Shown piece by piece: positions 16,368 through 25,069 of a stretch of DNA of 64,000 nucleotides; the stretch's first letter is position 1; every line of letters begins with the position of its first letter. A program made the position numbers and the translations under genes. The notes under the pieces were generated by a model. It worked only from the letters and a program-made list of their open reading frames with translations. It had not been told where the DNA came from and did no database searches. The stretch is from JANQIO01 sp043513815 (GTDB taxonomy: Bacteria; Pseudomonadota; Gammaproteobacteria; Pseudomonadales; Halieaceae): the NCBI GenBank assembly GCA_043513815.1, contig CP121313.1:3844001-3908000 (forward strand). The letters run 5' to 3'.

Positions 16368-17251
16368 GGATGGGCTACTGCCAGGATGCTGTGGGTAGAA
16401 CCGGGTTCAACAAATCGTAACGCATAGGCCAGCCCAATACCCACCAGGAAAGCGATCGTCAGCTTGACGCGATCGTGACTGTGAAAATGAACCTCCGGCA
16501 GCAGATCTCCCAGGGAGATACAGAGGAACACCCCTGCCGAGAAAGCCAGCGCACAACCGACCACATAGGCCTGGTTGTCCAGAAACCCCACGCCCCAGAC
16601 AAAAAACAGGGCACCGAGCGGGCATAGTGTCGCAAAGGCGATGTTCGCTACGCCGCGGGCCCGGCTGCCCCAGCCGCCAGCCCGCATCATGCTGGTGATC
16701 GACAGTGCATCCAGCGGCTTGTGCAGAAGGATCGCCAGGAATACCCCAAGTCCGATCCAGCTGAAACTGTTAGCTACGCCATGGTGTCCGCCGCCGTGCA
16801 CGCTGGCGCCCAGGGCGATGCCGTCAATGAGGGTATGCAGGCCCAGGCCGAGGGCAATGCCCACCCAGCTCAGCGGATGGGCTGAGGCATCGTGATGATG
16901 GTCGTCACAGTGGTCCTGGTGCTGCTGGTCGTGCCCCGCATCGTCAAAGTCATGTTGGTGAAAGTGGAAAAGCCGCAGTAACAGCAACATGACCACCATG
17001 CCAATCATGGTCCACCACACCAGCACATCCATGGCGCCACCGTCAGCCACGGCGCTGTGCTGTAGTTGCACCAGGCCGTGCGGCAGCAGGTGATAAAGTG
17101 CTACACCCAGCATGAGGCCCGCCACGCAGCTCATGGCCAGTTGGGTGCGAGTGTGCGTCATGCGCACCAGCGATGGCAGCCAGCCACCTAACAGGGAAGC
17201 CAGAATAATGGCAGAACAGTACGCCGCGAGGGTCAGTGCTTCGACGTTCAT
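16364..17251 (-). CDS. ZIP family divalent metal transporter
   Basis: 295 residues from ATG 17251. About eight transmembrane helices surround a His/Asp-rich loop (FHFHQHDFDDAGHDQQHQD, residues 95-125). Helix IV carries LGLHTLIDGIALG and helix V the LHKPLDALSI metal site, the ZIP signature. It is likely an importer of zinc or another divalent cation. The distal start at 17323 would add a Cys-rich unconserved stretch and is rejected. Lies 37 bp after an outer-membrane porin gene and overlaps the ICMT gene. Confidence 0.87.
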   Translation of the reverse strand: MNVEALTLAAYCSAIILASLLGGWLPSLVRMTHTRTQLAMSCVAGLMLGVALYHLLPHGLVQLQHSAVADGGAMDVLVWWTMIGMVVMLLLLRLFHFHQHDFDDAGHDQQHQDHCDDHHHDASAHPLSWVGIALGLGLHTLIDGIALGASVHGGGHHGVANSFSWIGLGVFLAILLHKPLDALSITSMMRAGGWGSRARGVANIAFATLCPLGALFFVWGVGFLDNQAYVVGCALAFSAGVFLCISLGDLLPEVHFHSHDRVKLTIAFLVGIGLAYALRFVEPGSTHSILAVAHP

Positions 17252-17288
17252 AGGGACCTGCGCTTGAGAAGACGCGCATAATGCCTTA

Positions 17289-19085
17289 CTAGAACAGGTA
17301 TTGCACCCGCATGCTGGCGCCAAAGCCGCTATCTTCGCCGCTGATGGGTTGGTCGGTCTCGCTGTAGATCAGGTTCACGCTGGTGCGAATCTTGTGGCGG
17401 TACCAGCTTCCGCCCACGGTTAGCGAACGCAGGTGATTGTCGGGATCATTGTCGGCCTCGCCATAGGTAAAGCTGGCCCGGGCAAAGACTTCAAAGATGT
17501 TGCGCGCCCCCACCTGCAGCGGCGCCCATAATCCCCAGTCCGGGCGGTAACTGCGCTGCTGGCCTGTCAGGTAGTAGCCCGCCTCCACGAAAGCACCGTA
17601 ACCCTTGGCATCCTCGGTGCCGCCGTCGTAGTTGGCGAAGAAGGCCTCCGACGAAATGTGCAGGGCGCCGCGGGAGAACAGCGCTTCTAACCCGGCAATA
17701 CCGGCCCGTTCAGCGTCAAAGCTCGCCAGCCGCAGGCGATCCGCTTGCAGGATCTCGGGACGCGGGGCGATACGATTGAACTCTCCGTCCCGCAGCGTGA
17801 ATGACAGCCCTGTATGCAGGCTGCCGCCATAGCGTTCGCGACCAAAAGTGACTCGGCCAGTCACCGCCAGATCTGTATTGTTGCTGTTCTCGATATCCTT
17901 TCCGAAGATGCCCAGGCTGGTGGTGACCGAGCTCTGTGCGCGGTCGCTATACAACAAATATTTTTCGCCCGGATTCAGGTCGAACCACTTGTTGACGCGC
18001 AGCCCCAGGCCCGTCCAACTGCCGAACGCCGATGTGGGCGACGCTGATTCCATAGCCGCGTTGAACTTGTTGCCGAGCAGGGCTTCCTGGGACATCGGCT
18101 CGGTCTGGTTGCCCAGGGTCACGGTGTAGCCGCGCTTTTCATCGACGCGCCGCAGGTAGAGATCGCGCCAGATATTGGCTTCCAGGTCATACTGCAGTTT
18201 GGCCTCATCCCCGAGGTTGAGGGTCGAGCGCACAATAACCTCGGCCCGTCTGATGCTGGTGTCACTGTCGCTGTTGCCGTTATCGCGGGCGTTGAACAGA
18301 TCTTCGTAACCATAGCCATCGTACTGGACGCCGCCTCCCACCCAGACATGCAGGCGGTCGAACAGCACCAGGTCACCGGACTCGCTGGTCACATCGCGCA
18401 GAATGGTCTGGTCGTCGTGCATGGCAACGGTGGTTTTCTCGTCACCCAGTACCTCCACTGCCACCGGTTCATTCTTTTCCTCTTCTGCTTCTACATTTTC
18501 CTCAGCGGGCTCAATTTGCTCCTCGGGTGACTCCGGCACGTCCTGCAGTGCTAACGCTTCGGTATCAAAGCTGGCGGTGCCCCACCAGTTCCCCTCGGCA
18601 ACCGGGTCGCGCAATACATAGACCGGCTTGCGCTTCGCGGTGGAAGGGCGAACGGGCTCCAGTTGCAGGTGTTCTGGCGCACCCTTGAGAACCCGTTCAC
18701 GGGTCTGCTCATCGGGCGCTGTTTCCAGTGCCGCTTTGAGCAGCAGGCGTTGCAGGCGATCGATGGCTTCCTCGACTGTTCGCGGCGCATGACCGGGCAG
18801 CGCGCTGTCTTCGTCGCGCAACACCGCGGCGTTTGTATAAAGGGCATGGTAGGCATTGCGCTTCTCTGCCTGGGTGAGATGAGACTCGGCAATTGCCCGC
18901 ATCTCCTCGCGCAAGCGGCTGATTGCCTCGTCAACGGACCTTGACCCAGAGGAGGCATTGGCAGCGCGCTTCAGGACCAGCGGCAGAGGCTCTTTTCCCG
19001 CCGGCTCATCCGTCGGGTTTGCCTCCGAACGCAGTACCTGTGCCGAGGCCAGGGGGGCCAGCAGGATAAATGGAAGGACACGCAT
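17289..19085 (-). CDS. OprO/OprP-like outer-membrane porin
   Basis: 598 residues from ATG 19085. The signal peptide is MRVLPFILLAPLASA. Residues 20-200 are helical and acidic, an N-terminal extension unusual for the family, with two charged helical stretches and a Glu-rich linker. The remaining 390 residues show alternating beta strands with paired aromatic ends and a C-terminal F (MRVQYLF), as in outer-membrane barrels. Motifs such as WVGGGVQYDG and RRAEVIVRSTLNLGDEAKLQ recall the phosphate-selective porin group. Phosphate selectivity is not shown. It lies between an AraC regulator and a ZIP transporter on the same strand. Confidence 0.75.
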   Translation of the reverse strand: MRVLPFILLAPLASAQVLRSEANPTDEPAGKEPLPLVLKRAANASSGSRSVDEAISRLREEMRAIAESHLTQAEKRNAYHALYTNAAVLRDEDSALPGHAPRTVEEAIDRLQRLLLKAALETAPDEQTRERVLKGAPEHLQLEPVRPSTAKRKPVYVLRDPVAEGNWWGTASFDTEALALQDVPESPEEQIEPAEENVEAEEEKNEPVAVEVLGDEKTTVAMHDDQTILRDVTSESGDLVLFDRLHVWVGGGVQYDGYGYEDLFNARDNGNSDSDTSIRRAEVIVRSTLNLGDEAKLQYDLEANIWRDLYLRRVDEKRGYTVTLGNQTEPMSQEALLGNKFNAAMESASPTSAFGSWTGLGLRVNKWFDLNPGEKYLLYSDRAQSSVTTSLGIFGKDIENSNNTDLAVTGRVTFGRERYGGSLHTGLSFTLRDGEFNRIAPRPEILQADRLRLASFDAERAGIAGLEALFSRGALHISSEAFFANYDGGTEDAKGYGAFVEAGYYLTGQQRSYRPDWGLWAPLQVGARNIFEVFARASFTYGEADNDPDNHLRSLTVGGSWYRHKIRTSVNLIYSETDQPISGEDSGFGASMRVQYLF

Positions 19086-19166
19086 AGGCGAACTACACGT
19101 AGGTCGCGTGCGGGGCAATGGCGCAGGGGCCCTTGGCCGAACTAGCATGGACACGCCACCCGGCGA

Positions 19167-20183
19167 TTACTCCTGCCGATATTGACGGGGAGTCTTGCCA
19201 TTCCAGCGTTTGAAGGCGCGGCTGAACTTCTGGTAATCAGAGTAGCCCAGAACATGGGCGATATCGGCGAGACTCATATCCGAGTGACACACCAGGTGCA
19301 GACCTCGGTTGCGGCGCGCTTCATCCAGTAGAGCAACAAAGCTCAATCTCAGCTCGGCCAACCGTCGCTGCAAGGTCCGCGGGGACATGTCACAAATCGC
19401 AGCCACCCGTTCCAGGGTAGGCACCTCTTCACAGAGATGGAACGTAATCAGCTCGCGCAGGGAGGCGAGAAACTCAGCCGGCGGCAGGTTCAGCTGAGCC
19501 AGCCCATCTGTCAACCGATCTACTCTAGTGCTGCCCGCAGATAGGGGGACTGGCGTATCGAGCTCATGCAGAGACAGATCGAAAGCCGCAAAGGGCTGAT
19601 CGAACAGCATATGATGGGCGCCAAGGATGGGCGATGCGCTCAAATGCTGTGATGGCGGGCAGGGAAGATATAATCGACGTGGCCGCCAGGATGCACCGAG
19701 TACCTGCTGTGCTATCTGCATCATCCCACGGAGCTGGAACAACAGGATTTGCAGGCCGTTACCTTCCTCGTCCACCAGCGATGGGCTCACATTGCAGAAC
19801 ACGGCCCCAGCCTGCCCCTCAACCAGCCTGAAGCGCGCATTACTGCTCTGGTAGTGGGCGGCTTCGATAAACTTTAGCACCAACTCACGGAGGGTATGCG
19901 CCCCCCGCAACTGCGCCGACATAGAGCGGATTTCACTGAAGGGGATTGGATCTCCCACCAGCAACCCTAGGTCGGGTATGCCCTCCCGATCGGCGAGCCT
20001 GTCCAGCAGCAACCACCAGGGCCGCTCGGGAATGAACGTGTAGGGAGACTCTTCGGCGTACAGCGGAATGCCCACCTGCTCGAATCGTCGGGGGCTCACC
20101 CCGATTTCGTGCAGCTTGCTGCGTATCGGCTCGCTAAACGCGGCTCGAACCAGCGGGATGCATGAAACCTGAAGCTTGGTCAT
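19167..20183 (-). CDS. AraC-family regulator (OruR/ArgR-like N-terminal domain)
   Basis: 338 residues. The first 190 residues match the arabinose-binding-like domain found in OruR-type regulators. The C-terminal double helix-turn-helix includes CDMSPRTLQRRLAELRLSF and DIAHVLGYSDYQKFSRAFKR, ending KTPRQYRQE. It ends 81 bp upstream of the porin gene on the same strand and may control that transport unit. Its ligand is unknown. Confidence 0.9.
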   Translation of the reverse strand: MTKLQVSCIPLVRAAFSEPIRSKLHEIGVSPRRFEQVGIPLYAEESPYTFIPERPWWLLLDRLADREGIPDLGLLVGDPIPFSEIRSMSAQLRGAHTLRELVLKFIEAAHYQSSNARFRLVEGQAGAVFCNVSPSLVDEEGNGLQILLFQLRGMMQIAQQVLGASWRPRRLYLPCPPSQHLSASPILGAHHMLFDQPFAAFDLSLHELDTPVPLSAGSTRVDRLTDGLAQLNLPPAEFLASLRELITFHLCEEVPTLERVAAICDMSPRTLQRRLAELRLSFVALLDEARRNRGLHLVCHSDMSLADIAHVLGYSDYQKFSRAFKRWNGKTPRQYRQE

Positions 20184-20278
20184 GGGTGGTTTGGCAGGGA
20201 CGCTATTTAAAAAGATGATACGCCCTTATTCGGCGAATGATAGCGCACTGGATCAAGCCTTGACGGACCCAACGACTG

Positions 20279-20785
20279 CTAGAACTTCACGGAATAGCCC
20301 TTGGCCTCCATGCAGGCCGCGTACGCGCCCTTGAAGCCATCTGCCATTGCTGATTGCTGCTGGCCGGTGGCGGCCTGGGCCTGCTGTTCCTGCTGTTGGC
20401 GGGACATGCGTTCCTGGCGACCGCCGCGCATACCACCAATTACGGCGCCGGCGGCCATGGCGTCACTGGTGTCGTTGTCAGTGATTTCACTGACCACGGC
20501 GCCGGCCGCGGCCCCGCGGGCGGCACCGCGCAGGCGCGAGCCGGAGTGCCCCTGCTGCGGCGCCTGGGCTGTCACTTCAGGCGGGTTCATGGGGTCATAG
20601 CCGGCCTGGCCCTTCGCCCAGTTGTAGCAGGCGTAGTCATCGCTGGACTGCTGTTCCTGGCTCTGTTCCTGGGCGGGGAACACGTATACACCCATGGACG
20701 CCACCAGGCTCTCGGCCTGAACGGCGGCGCCGCTGCTGGTCAATACCAGCGCAAGACTGGCGGAAATGACTCGGTAGTTTTTCAT
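20279..20785 (-). CDS. Secreted glycine-zipper protein (YMGG-like)
   Basis: 168 residues from ATG 20785, with GGAGAG upstream. The signal peptide ends around VQAESL. The centre holds a glycine zipper (RGAARGAAAGAVVSEITDND, then AMAAGAVIGGMRGG), which can insert in or associate with the outer membrane. A Gln-rich tail and a conserved end CMEAKGYSVKF with the paired Cys follow. It lies 45 bp after the DUF1254 gene and is likely cotranscribed. Function unknown; envelope location inferred. Confidence 0.8.
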   Translation of the reverse strand: MKNYRVISASLALVLTSSGAAVQAESLVASMGVYVFPAQEQSQEQQSSDDYACYNWAKGQAGYDPMNPPEVTAQAPQQGHSGSRLRGAARGAAAGAVVSEITDNDTSDAMAAGAVIGGMRGGRQERMSRQQQEQQAQAATGQQQSAMADGFKGAYAACMEAKGYSVKF

Positions 20786-20829
20786 CAATCTCTCCTGCCC
20801 GGGAAGCCGGGGATGTGTGAACCTGGCTG

Positions 20830-22392
20830 TCACCAGCGAATCCGCTCAAACTCGCCGGGCTTCCAGCTCCTGTCAAACCAGGGCTCCAGCGGACCGTATA
20901 GACGAATCAGCACGAACCAGCCCTTGCCGGGCACAGTCTGTATCCAGTTGGACTCCAGGCCCTTGGGCGCTTTCGGACCGAAGTACAGGTCAGCTGACCC
21001 GTCTTCGTTGTAGACCAGCAGCGTCTTGCGGTTGTTGATGCTGGGGAATGGCTGGTCCGTCTGAAGCTGCGAGCGCGTCTGCGGATCGTAGACCACGACC
21101 GACCAGAAATCCTTGGCCGGCACGTTGCCAGGAATATTCAGCTTGTACTGCTTGCTGCCGTCGAGGTAACGGCCCTCGCTGTCGACAGCGTTGAAGCCGT
21201 ATTGGGAACCCTTGCCGATCATCTTCAGCGCCATCGCCGGGGTATTGACCGTGGCGCTGTAGAAAAACAGGGTGCGCGCGTCGAGGTTGCGGCCACTGAG
21301 CCCGTCGCCATCCAGCCAGCGGTAGTCGCCGCCGACAAAGCCGGTGAACCAGCCGCTGTCCGGATACAGGTAGGCCCGCTCGTCACGGTGCTTCAGCCAG
21401 ATCGCCCGCGCCGTGGCATTGCCCACGGCTACGGCTTCGACCAGTAGCTCTTCCATCCGCGCGTCCGGCACAAATGGCGCGCCCTTGCGGATGCCAATCG
21501 CTGCCGCCAGCCCGCGCAGTTCCGGTGCGATGAAATCCACCGGCTCTTTCTGCAGCACTTGCGCGAGTTCCTCATAGAAATCGTAGTTGTTGGCGTGGAT
21601 CGTGTTGAAGGCCACCCCGGAACCGCTGATGAACTCCATGGCCGGCGGAGCTGCTTTCGCCGACAGCGGGTAGATCCTCAGGTTTTGCCGGTACATGCGG
21701 TTCGCCGCATATGTCTTGCCATCCACGAGGAAGCCGCGGGAAATGAACCAGTTGGTGTAACTGGTGGACTGCGAGACAAAGTAGGTTTCCCCCTCCACCT
21801 CGGCGACCATGCCGCCCACCGGGGGAGCCAGGTCACCCTCGTAATCCGGCGGCAGGATCAGGTACTTGCCACCCTGACCACGGTCCGGGCCAGGGGCGCC
21901 CATGTCGGTGACAAACCGGAAGAAAGCATCGTTGACCGTGCTCGGACCAGCACCGGCGGGTATTTCCACCACGGTGGCGCCGTCTCGCTCCAGGTCCAGT
22001 ATGGCCGACACGTAGACTGTATCGGTGTTGCCGGTCAGGAACAGCGGATTGGAGTCCATCAGCTCTTCAAATATCACCACCTGGTTCGACCGGGTTGCAC
22101 CCAGTTCCACCATCCCGCGGCGCATGCCTTCCAGAGAAGTGGCCGGAACGAAATTCAGGAAAACCTCGACACCGCGCATAAAGTCCAGGTTGTCGTAGAC
22201 CTTCGTAACGGTCTTCTCGTCCGGCATTCCGTCAAAAAAGCGCAGGGTGCCGATGCGCGTCTTCACACTGTCAGGCGTCAGGATCTGTTCGGGGATGGGA
22301 TTGTTGAATCCCGGCGTAGCCTGTTCCGCCTGGCCCAGAGTGGTGAGCAAAAGCAGTGCGCCAGTGAGTACGGTAGTAGTGACGGTCTTCAT
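20830..22392 (-). CDS. DUF1254/DUF1214 domain protein, exported
   Basis: 520 residues from ATG 22392. The signal peptide (TVTTTVLTGALLLLTTLGQA) is followed by a DUF1254 domain (about residues 60-190) and a DUF1214 domain (about 400-510, with PAKDFWSVVVYDPQTRSQLQ and LYFGPKAPKGLESNWIQT). Both domains and their order are typical of this common periplasmic family, whose role is unsettled. An upstream ATG (22416) is possible but lacks a ribosome-binding site. The first gene of a two-gene unit with the glycine-zipper gene. Confidence 0.88.
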   Translation of the reverse strand: MKTVTTTVLTGALLLLTTLGQAEQATPGFNNPIPEQILTPDSVKTRIGTLRFFDGMPDEKTVTKVYDNLDFMRGVEVFLNFVPATSLEGMRRGMVELGATRSNQVVIFEELMDSNPLFLTGNTDTVYVSAILDLERDGATVVEIPAGAGPSTVNDAFFRFVTDMGAPGPDRGQGGKYLILPPDYEGDLAPPVGGMVAEVEGETYFVSQSTSYTNWFISRGFLVDGKTYAANRMYRQNLRIYPLSAKAAPPAMEFISGSGVAFNTIHANNYDFYEELAQVLQKEPVDFIAPELRGLAAAIGIRKGAPFVPDARMEELLVEAVAVGNATARAIWLKHRDERAYLYPDSGWFTGFVGGDYRWLDGDGLSGRNLDARTLFFYSATVNTPAMALKMIGKGSQYGFNAVDSEGRYLDGSKQYKLNIPGNVPAKDFWSVVVYDPQTRSQLQTDQPFPSINNRKTLLVYNEDGSADLYFGPKAPKGLESNWIQTVPGKGWFVLIRLYGPLEPWFDRSWKPGEFERIRW

Positions 22393-22512
22393 ATTTTTTT
22401 CTTCGCGAAAATGCATGTCGAAAGCAGGGTTGCCCTACGGGCATGACAAGCTATCAAAAACGGGCCATCGAAAAGTGCCCTTCGCGCGCCACCGACGGCA
22501 TAACCCGGGCAT

Positions 22513-22536
22513 AAAAAAGCGGGCCGCAACCCGCTT
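22513..22536 (-). terminator. Intrinsic terminator, minus strand
   Basis: Read on the minus strand, AAGCGGG-TTGCGG-CCCGCTT is a 7-bp stem with a 6-base loop, followed by T residues. It lies 140 bp downstream of the diiron protein gene, beyond the REP-like inverted repeat, and before the DUF1254 gene. Confidence 0.75.
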
Positions 22537-22563
22537 CCAAGTGACGCAACAGCGCGCCCAACC

Positions 22564-22654
22564 AATAGGGGACAGACCACGTTTTTGACCGAAAGTGGTG
22601 GCTGCCCGACTTAAGGACAACCGAATCAGTCAAAAACGTGGTCTGTCCCCTATT
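22564..22654. repeat. REP-like perfect 26-bp inverted repeat
   Basis: The left arm (22564-22589) begins AATAGGGGACAGACCACG and continues GTTTTTGAC-like. Its exact complement is at 22629-22654, separated by 39 bp. The AGGGGACAGACCACG motif is common in repeats mobilised by REP-associated tyrosine transposases. An extra GTCCCCTATTTCTG partial copy follows at about 22660-22673, against the stop of the diiron gene. No transposase gene is in the window. Confidence 0.85.
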
Positions 22655-22675
22655 TCTGTGTCCCCTATTTCTGGG

Positions 22676-23890
22676 TCAGGCGTTGGCGGCCTGCTGTTCT
22701 TCAGCCTGCTGGGCCATGCGCTCGGTGACGATCTTTTCCATCTGCGCCTGCAGACCGGCCTGCTCGGCAGACTGCGCTTCGGTAACGTCCAGTGGGCGCT
22801 CCAGGGCCTTCCAGTCGATGTCGCCATCGTCAGACAGGTTCTCGAATTCGAGGATACCCAGCTCTTCGAACTTCGGGCGAATCTTGTCGGTCATCAGGCC
22901 GATGCGCTTGAGGTTGGGGATGACGCGCTGGAACAGCAGGTCGCGGAAAGTCGACATGACGAAACCTTCCATCACACGCTGGCGTGCCTCTTCGACATCC
23001 CAGCCAAAGTGGGCGAACACGTCGGTGGCTACCAGACGCTCGCGGCTCACTACACAGGCCTCGTAGGCGAACTGGGCGCGCTCTTCCTTTTCCTCGTCGG
23101 AGAGGGTCTTCACGAACTCTTCCAGGTAATTGACACCGAAAGTCACGTGGCGCGCCTCGTCGCGCACCACCAGGTAGATGATGTCCTTGAGGACTTCGTC
23201 GGGCGTGGTTTCACGGGCGGTGTTGAAAGCCGCCAGGGCCAGGCCTTCGATGATGATCTGCATACCGATAAATTTCAGGTCCCAGCGAGGGTCCGAGAGG
23301 ATCTTGTCGAGAATACTCTTCAGGCTGGTGTTGATCGGGTACATCATGCCAACCCGGGTCTGGAGATACTTGTTGAACACCTCGACGTGGCGCGCCTCAT
23401 CGAAGGTCTGGGACGCGGCGTACAGCTTGGCGTTGAAGGTCGGTGCACAGGAGGTCAACTGCGAGGCGACCAGCAGGGCACCCTGCTCGCCGTGCAGGAA
23501 CTGGGACAGGCTCCAGGAATTCTGGTGCAGCCAGAACTCACGCTTCTGGTCATCGCTCAGGGCCTTGTAAGGCTCGTAGTCGGTGAGGTTCATCAGCGCA
23601 GCGCCCTGCTCGAAGTCTTCCTCGGGCCAGGGGCGGTTCCAGTCGATGTCCATCTCCGCATTCCAGTTGAGCTCTTTGCCGAGTTCGTAGAGCTTCTTGA
23701 TGCGGTTGTCCTGGATTGTGTAATCCCAGTTGTAGCTGCCGGTCAGCGGGGTGGAGAAGATCTCTGCCACCTGGTCAACATGCTCATTGGTCAGCTTGTC
23801 ATCTATATCGTCGGCGTCGCCCTGGCGCCGGGCCGAGCCGGCAAAACTCTGGATCTTGCGGGGTGTTTCATCAAGCCACTCTAATTTCAT
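22676..23890 (-). CDS. Ferritin-like diiron protein (R2-like fold)
   Basis: 404 residues from ATG 23890. Two metal half-sites are visible: a Glu in HGEQGALLVAS plus DEARHVEVF (about residues 137-170), and a Glu in IIEGLALAAF plus DEARHVTFG (about 225-262). This E/ExxH pair arrangement matches the diiron site of ribonucleotide-reductase R2-like and fatty-acid desaturase-like ferritin superfamily proteins. It lacks the tail of a true NrdB and no NrdA lies nearby, so an oxygenase or oxidase role is more likely. Its upstream neighbour is a divergent AraC regulator. Substrate unknown. Confidence 0.8.
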   Translation of the reverse strand: MKLEWLDETPRKIQSFAGSARRQGDADDIDDKLTNEHVDQVAEIFSTPLTGSYNWDYTIQDNRIKKLYELGKELNWNAEMDIDWNRPWPEEDFEQGAALMNLTDYEPYKALSDDQKREFWLHQNSWSLSQFLHGEQGALLVASQLTSCAPTFNAKLYAASQTFDEARHVEVFNKYLQTRVGMMYPINTSLKSILDKILSDPRWDLKFIGMQIIIEGLALAAFNTARETTPDEVLKDIIYLVVRDEARHVTFGVNYLEEFVKTLSDEEKEERAQFAYEACVVSRERLVATDVFAHFGWDVEEARQRVMEGFVMSTFRDLLFQRVIPNLKRIGLMTDKIRPKFEELGILEFENLSDDGDIDWKALERPLDVTEAQSAEQAGLQAQMEKIVTERMAQQAEEQQAANA

Positions 23891-24052
23891 GGTGCCTACT
23901 CTCTGTTGTTGTCTCGCGGACCGGACGCCCGGTGCCAGTGAATGGGTGGCGATTCCGCCGACCGACCGCTGGCTCATACATTCTCCAGCGTCCAATATCC
24001 GCCCAATAAAGGCTTGTGAATAGAGTGATCTGTTGTCAAAATATGGTCAAAT

Positions 24053-25069
24053 ATGGCCATACAAAATCCTTCTACACCGGCTCAGTACGCGTTGATCCTG
24101 CTGGATCTGGCGCGGCAGCGGGGCGTTGAGCCAGACCGCCTGCTGCAGGGCACGGGCGTGTCCGAGAACGCCCTGGCAAAGCTCGGCGCGCGCATCCCCG
24201 AGGAAGTATTCTCGCAGGTGGTGGAGCGCGCCTACGCGTTGACCGGCGATCATGCCCTCGGCCTGCACCTGGGCAAGCGGCTCAACCTCAGCGCCCACGC
24301 CACCGTGGGCCAGGCCTTCATGACCTGTGAAAACCTGGAGCAGGTGCTCAACTTCTTCCTCAAGTACTATCGCATCCTGGCGCCGGCGCTGGAGCTGACC
24401 TATCGCCAGCATAACGGTCGTTGCTGGATCAGCGCCCACACGCCCTGGGAAGAAGAGCGTATCGAGTTCAGCTACGAGCTGCTGTTTGCCGCCTTCGTGC
24501 ACAGTATCAACCTGCTGCTCAACAACACCGCACTGGAGTACCGGGTGGAGTTCCCCTACCCGGAGCCAGACTATGTAGATGAGTATCACGAGCTGTTTGG
24601 TGACGACCTCTACTTTTCTGCCCGCGAGGCACGCATATCGATACCCGAGCAGTGGCTGGAAGCGGAGCTGCCCTCCTCCAACCCCGCCCTGTTGGCACTG
24701 TACGAACAGGAATGCCGGCGCCTGCTGGCGGACCTGGAAGAGGACGGCTCACTTACGGAGCAGACCCTGCAACTACTGCGCAAGCTGGAAGGCCACTATC
24801 CGCAGATGCCCCAGGTCGCCGACATGCTGAGCATGAGCCCCCGCACCTACCGCCGGCGGCTGTCCGATGAAGACACTTCCTTCCAGCAACTGCTGGACCA
24901 GGTACGCACAGAACACGCCACGCACTACCTGCACACCACGCGCCTGCCACTGGCAAGCATTGCCTTCATGGTCGGGTTCAACGATGTATCGAATTTCCGG
25001 CGCGCCTTTATCAAGTGGACCGGCCGCACGCCGCGGGAAGCACGCGAGAACGCAGAAGCCAGTGCCTGA
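24053..25069 (+). CDS. AraC-family regulator (OruR-like)
   Basis: 338 residues. The N-terminal arabinose-binding-like domain (LLDLARQRGVEPDRLLQGTG to about residue 190) precedes an AraC helix-turn-helix (ADMLSMSPRTYRRRLSDEDT, then IAFMVGFNDVSNFRRAFIKW, GRTPREAREN). ATG 24053 follows two direct copies of TCAAAATATGG/TCAAATATGG, possibly a binding half-site pair. It diverges from the diiron gene and its TGA overlaps the patatin-like GTG by 8 bases. It is likely to regulate both neighbours. Confidence 0.9.
   Translation: MAIQNPSTPAQYALILLDLARQRGVEPDRLLQGTGVSENALAKLGARIPEEVFSQVVERAYALTGDHALGLHLGKRLNLSAHATVGQAFMTCENLEQVLNFFLKYYRILAPALELTYRQHNGRCWISAHTPWEEERIEFSYELLFAAFVHSINLLLNNTALEYRVEFPYPEPDYVDEYHELFGDDLYFSAREARISIPEQWLEAELPSSNPALLALYEQECRRLLADLEEDGSLTEQTLQLLRKLEGHYPQMPQVADMLSMSPRTYRRRLSDEDTSFQQLLDQVRTEHATHYLHTTRLPLASIAFMVGFNDVSNFRRAFIKWTGRTPREARENAEASA

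Noticed and set aside
22676..23890. Calling the diiron protein ribonucleotide reductase NrdB
   Set aside because: Diiron ligands fit the R2-like fold, but no NrdA neighbour, no typical NrdB C-terminal tail, and a different regulatory context.
24867..25061. Upstream extension of the patatin-like gene
   Set aside because: It is a shadow of the AraC gene in another frame; the GTG at 25062 gives a standard N-terminus just before the oxyanion segment.
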